A DNA stretch of 64,000 nt from Prochlorococcus sp. AG-355-A09. GTDB lineage: Bacteria; Cyanobacteriota; Cyanobacteriia; PCC-6307; Cyanobiaceae. Under the pieces are notes generated by a model, which saw only the letters and a list, made by a program, of their open reading frames with translations, searched no databases and was not told the DNA's origin. The DNA lies in the NCBI GenBank assembly GCA_003280995.1, contig QCDG01000006.1:1-64000 (forward strand). Reading direction: 5' to 3'. Position 1 is the first letter of the stretch. Every line of letters begins with the position of its first letter. The position numbers and the translations under genes are program-made. Below are positions 63,485 to 64,000 of the stretch, piece by piece.

Positions 63485-63516
63485 TAAGTCTCTTAAGGCT
63501 TACTATTTTGCTTTTT
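63484..63516 (+). terminator. weak terminator after ychF
   Basis: AGTAAG near 63483-63488 and CTTACT near 63499-63504 form a short stem, followed by TTTTGCTTTTT. It overlaps the end of the convergent small gene. Confidence 0.4.
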
Positions 63517-63651
63517 GAATTTAAATTCAAAAAATGAAATTAATAAAATTAAGATACATCCTAAGCAACTTCCTATTAACCCAAAAACAATGGTTGTAAA
63601 GCCATCATCGTAGCCATATTGTAGTTGTGGTAAGTGAGGAGGTATTGGCAT
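63493..63651 (-). CDS. small membrane protein (52 aa)
   Basis: MPIPPHLPQLQYGYDDGFTT precedes one transmembrane helix (IVFGLIGSCLGCILILLISF) and a basic tail FKFKKQNSKP. Its ATG shares the final A with the TAA of the upstream 53-aa gene (TAATG), so it is translationally coupled. The N-terminal proline-rich lumenal-looking segment resembles small photosynthetic membrane proteins, but I do not recognise it. Confidence 0.6.
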   Translation of the reverse strand: MPIPPHLPQLQYGYDDGFTTIVFGLIGSCLGCILILLISFFEFKFKKQNSKP

Positions 63652-63812
63652 TATTTTTCAACAGAATTTTCAATATCTTCTAGTAAATGTTTAGTTGATC
63701 TACTAAAACCATTAGTTTTTAAATAGTTTTGAGCCTCTCTAAATTTTTCAGCTACTCTTTTTGCATAAGGAGTGTTCATGGAATTTTGAGTCATGTTGAA
63801 AATGCGACTCAT
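63651..63812 (-). CDS. small hypothetical protein (53 aa)
   Basis: Starts MSRIFNMTQNSMNTPYAKRV and continues AEKFREAQNYLKTNGFSRST, ending LLEDIENSVEK. Soluble and helical. Overlaps the start of the membrane protein downstream by one base. Not recognised. Confidence 0.55.
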   Translation of the reverse strand: MSRIFNMTQNSMNTPYAKRVAEKFREAQNYLKTNGFSRSTKHLLEDIENSVEK

Positions 63813-63921
63813 TTTATAATCTGATTTAGGTAACCCCTTGATAAGTATTCAAAAATACAAGAATTTATAAATAGGATTTTTTACTCAGTAAAAAGGTATT
63901 CAAAAAATTTAATTATACAAA

Positions 63922-64000
63922 TTAATCAGTAATCGATTCGTATATAACCCTAATCAACATTCTTATCCCATCATCATTTTTTAGCTTTTCATAGGATGGC
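63922..64000 (-). CDS. C-terminal end of a gene cut by the window edge
   Basis: The minus strand from the edge reads SYEKLKNDDGIRMLIRVIYE then SITD and stops at 63922-63924. The open frame up to the edge and the composition suggest the last 25 residues of a protein continuing beyond the window. No family can be named. The gap 63813-63921 is AT-rich without a feature. Confidence 0.4.
   Translation of the reverse strand, partial: PSYEKLKNDDGIRMLIRVIYESITD

Overview
The window looks like a chromosome segment of a high-light-adapted Prochlorococcus marinus. The DNA is very AT-rich, genes are short and tightly packed on both strands, and the gene set is that of a marine picocyanobacterium without phycobilisomes: a prochlorophyte chlorophyll-binding antenna protein (Pcb), psbD-psbC, petM, ycf4, a Ycf39-like factor, NTRC, split pntA1/pntA2-pntB, flavodoxin and an FutA-type iron-binding protein. 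The second-pcb-next-to-flavodoxin arrangement would suit the HLII clade, but that is inference. No IS element, prophage or CRISPR array is visible.

Region 1 (1-6020, all minus strand) is a surface-polysaccharide block: rfbD (cut by the window edge), rfbC and rfbA make dTDP-rhamnose, followed by a family 2 glycosyltransferase, a WbaP-type sugar-phosphate transferase that starts chains on the lipid carrier, and a Wzy/WaaL-like polymerase or ligase. It stops at a tRNA-Arg(TCT), and housekeeping genes begin beyond it, so the tRNA is a likely island border.

Region 2 (6-20 kb) is mostly housekeeping on the minus strand: rsmI, pnp, rpsN, an RseP-like protease, serS, a Ycf46-type AAA protein, yidC-PH protein-rnpA-rpmH, a DUF2808 protein, aroH and sppA. 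cysQ and a small HTH-like protein face the other way. Region 3 (20-30 kb) has a DMT exporter, two genes for glycan transfer (GT4 and an ArnT-like protein), an AEC-family carrier with a damaged start, a SemiSWEET, a peroxiredoxin-like protein, flavodoxin plus pcb, and small cyanobacterial genes.

Region 4 (30-40 kb) is the most accessory-like: a MIF-type tautomerase, DUF1824, glyQ, the major porin, a divergent PiuC-like oxygenase/futA pair, tRNA-Ser(CGA), a 54-aa protein with its own ribosome site and terminator, a rhomboid, two structured intergenic stretches that may encode RNAs, then ferredoxin-cobQ and a maf gene broken by one extra T. Region 5 (40-50 kb) is photosynthetic: psbC/psbD, ycf4 with a cyclophilin lipoprotein, ilvN, a hydrolase, petM, a Ycf39-like factor, infA and NTRC. 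Region 6 (50-64 kb) carries pntA1-pntA2-pntB with an overlapping YheT-like hydrolase, a ferredoxin, dxr-cysS-polA-HlyD adaptor on the minus strand, ychF and small genes.

No clear new multi-gene system stands out. The best leads are the 37.4-37.7 kb intergene (a perfect 20-bp palindrome, repeats and a terminator), the structured 35.8-36.3 kb stretch with its Cys-pair microprotein, the Ig-like insert in YidC, and three genes with damaged or non-standard starts or frames (maf, the cyclophilin and the AEC carrier).
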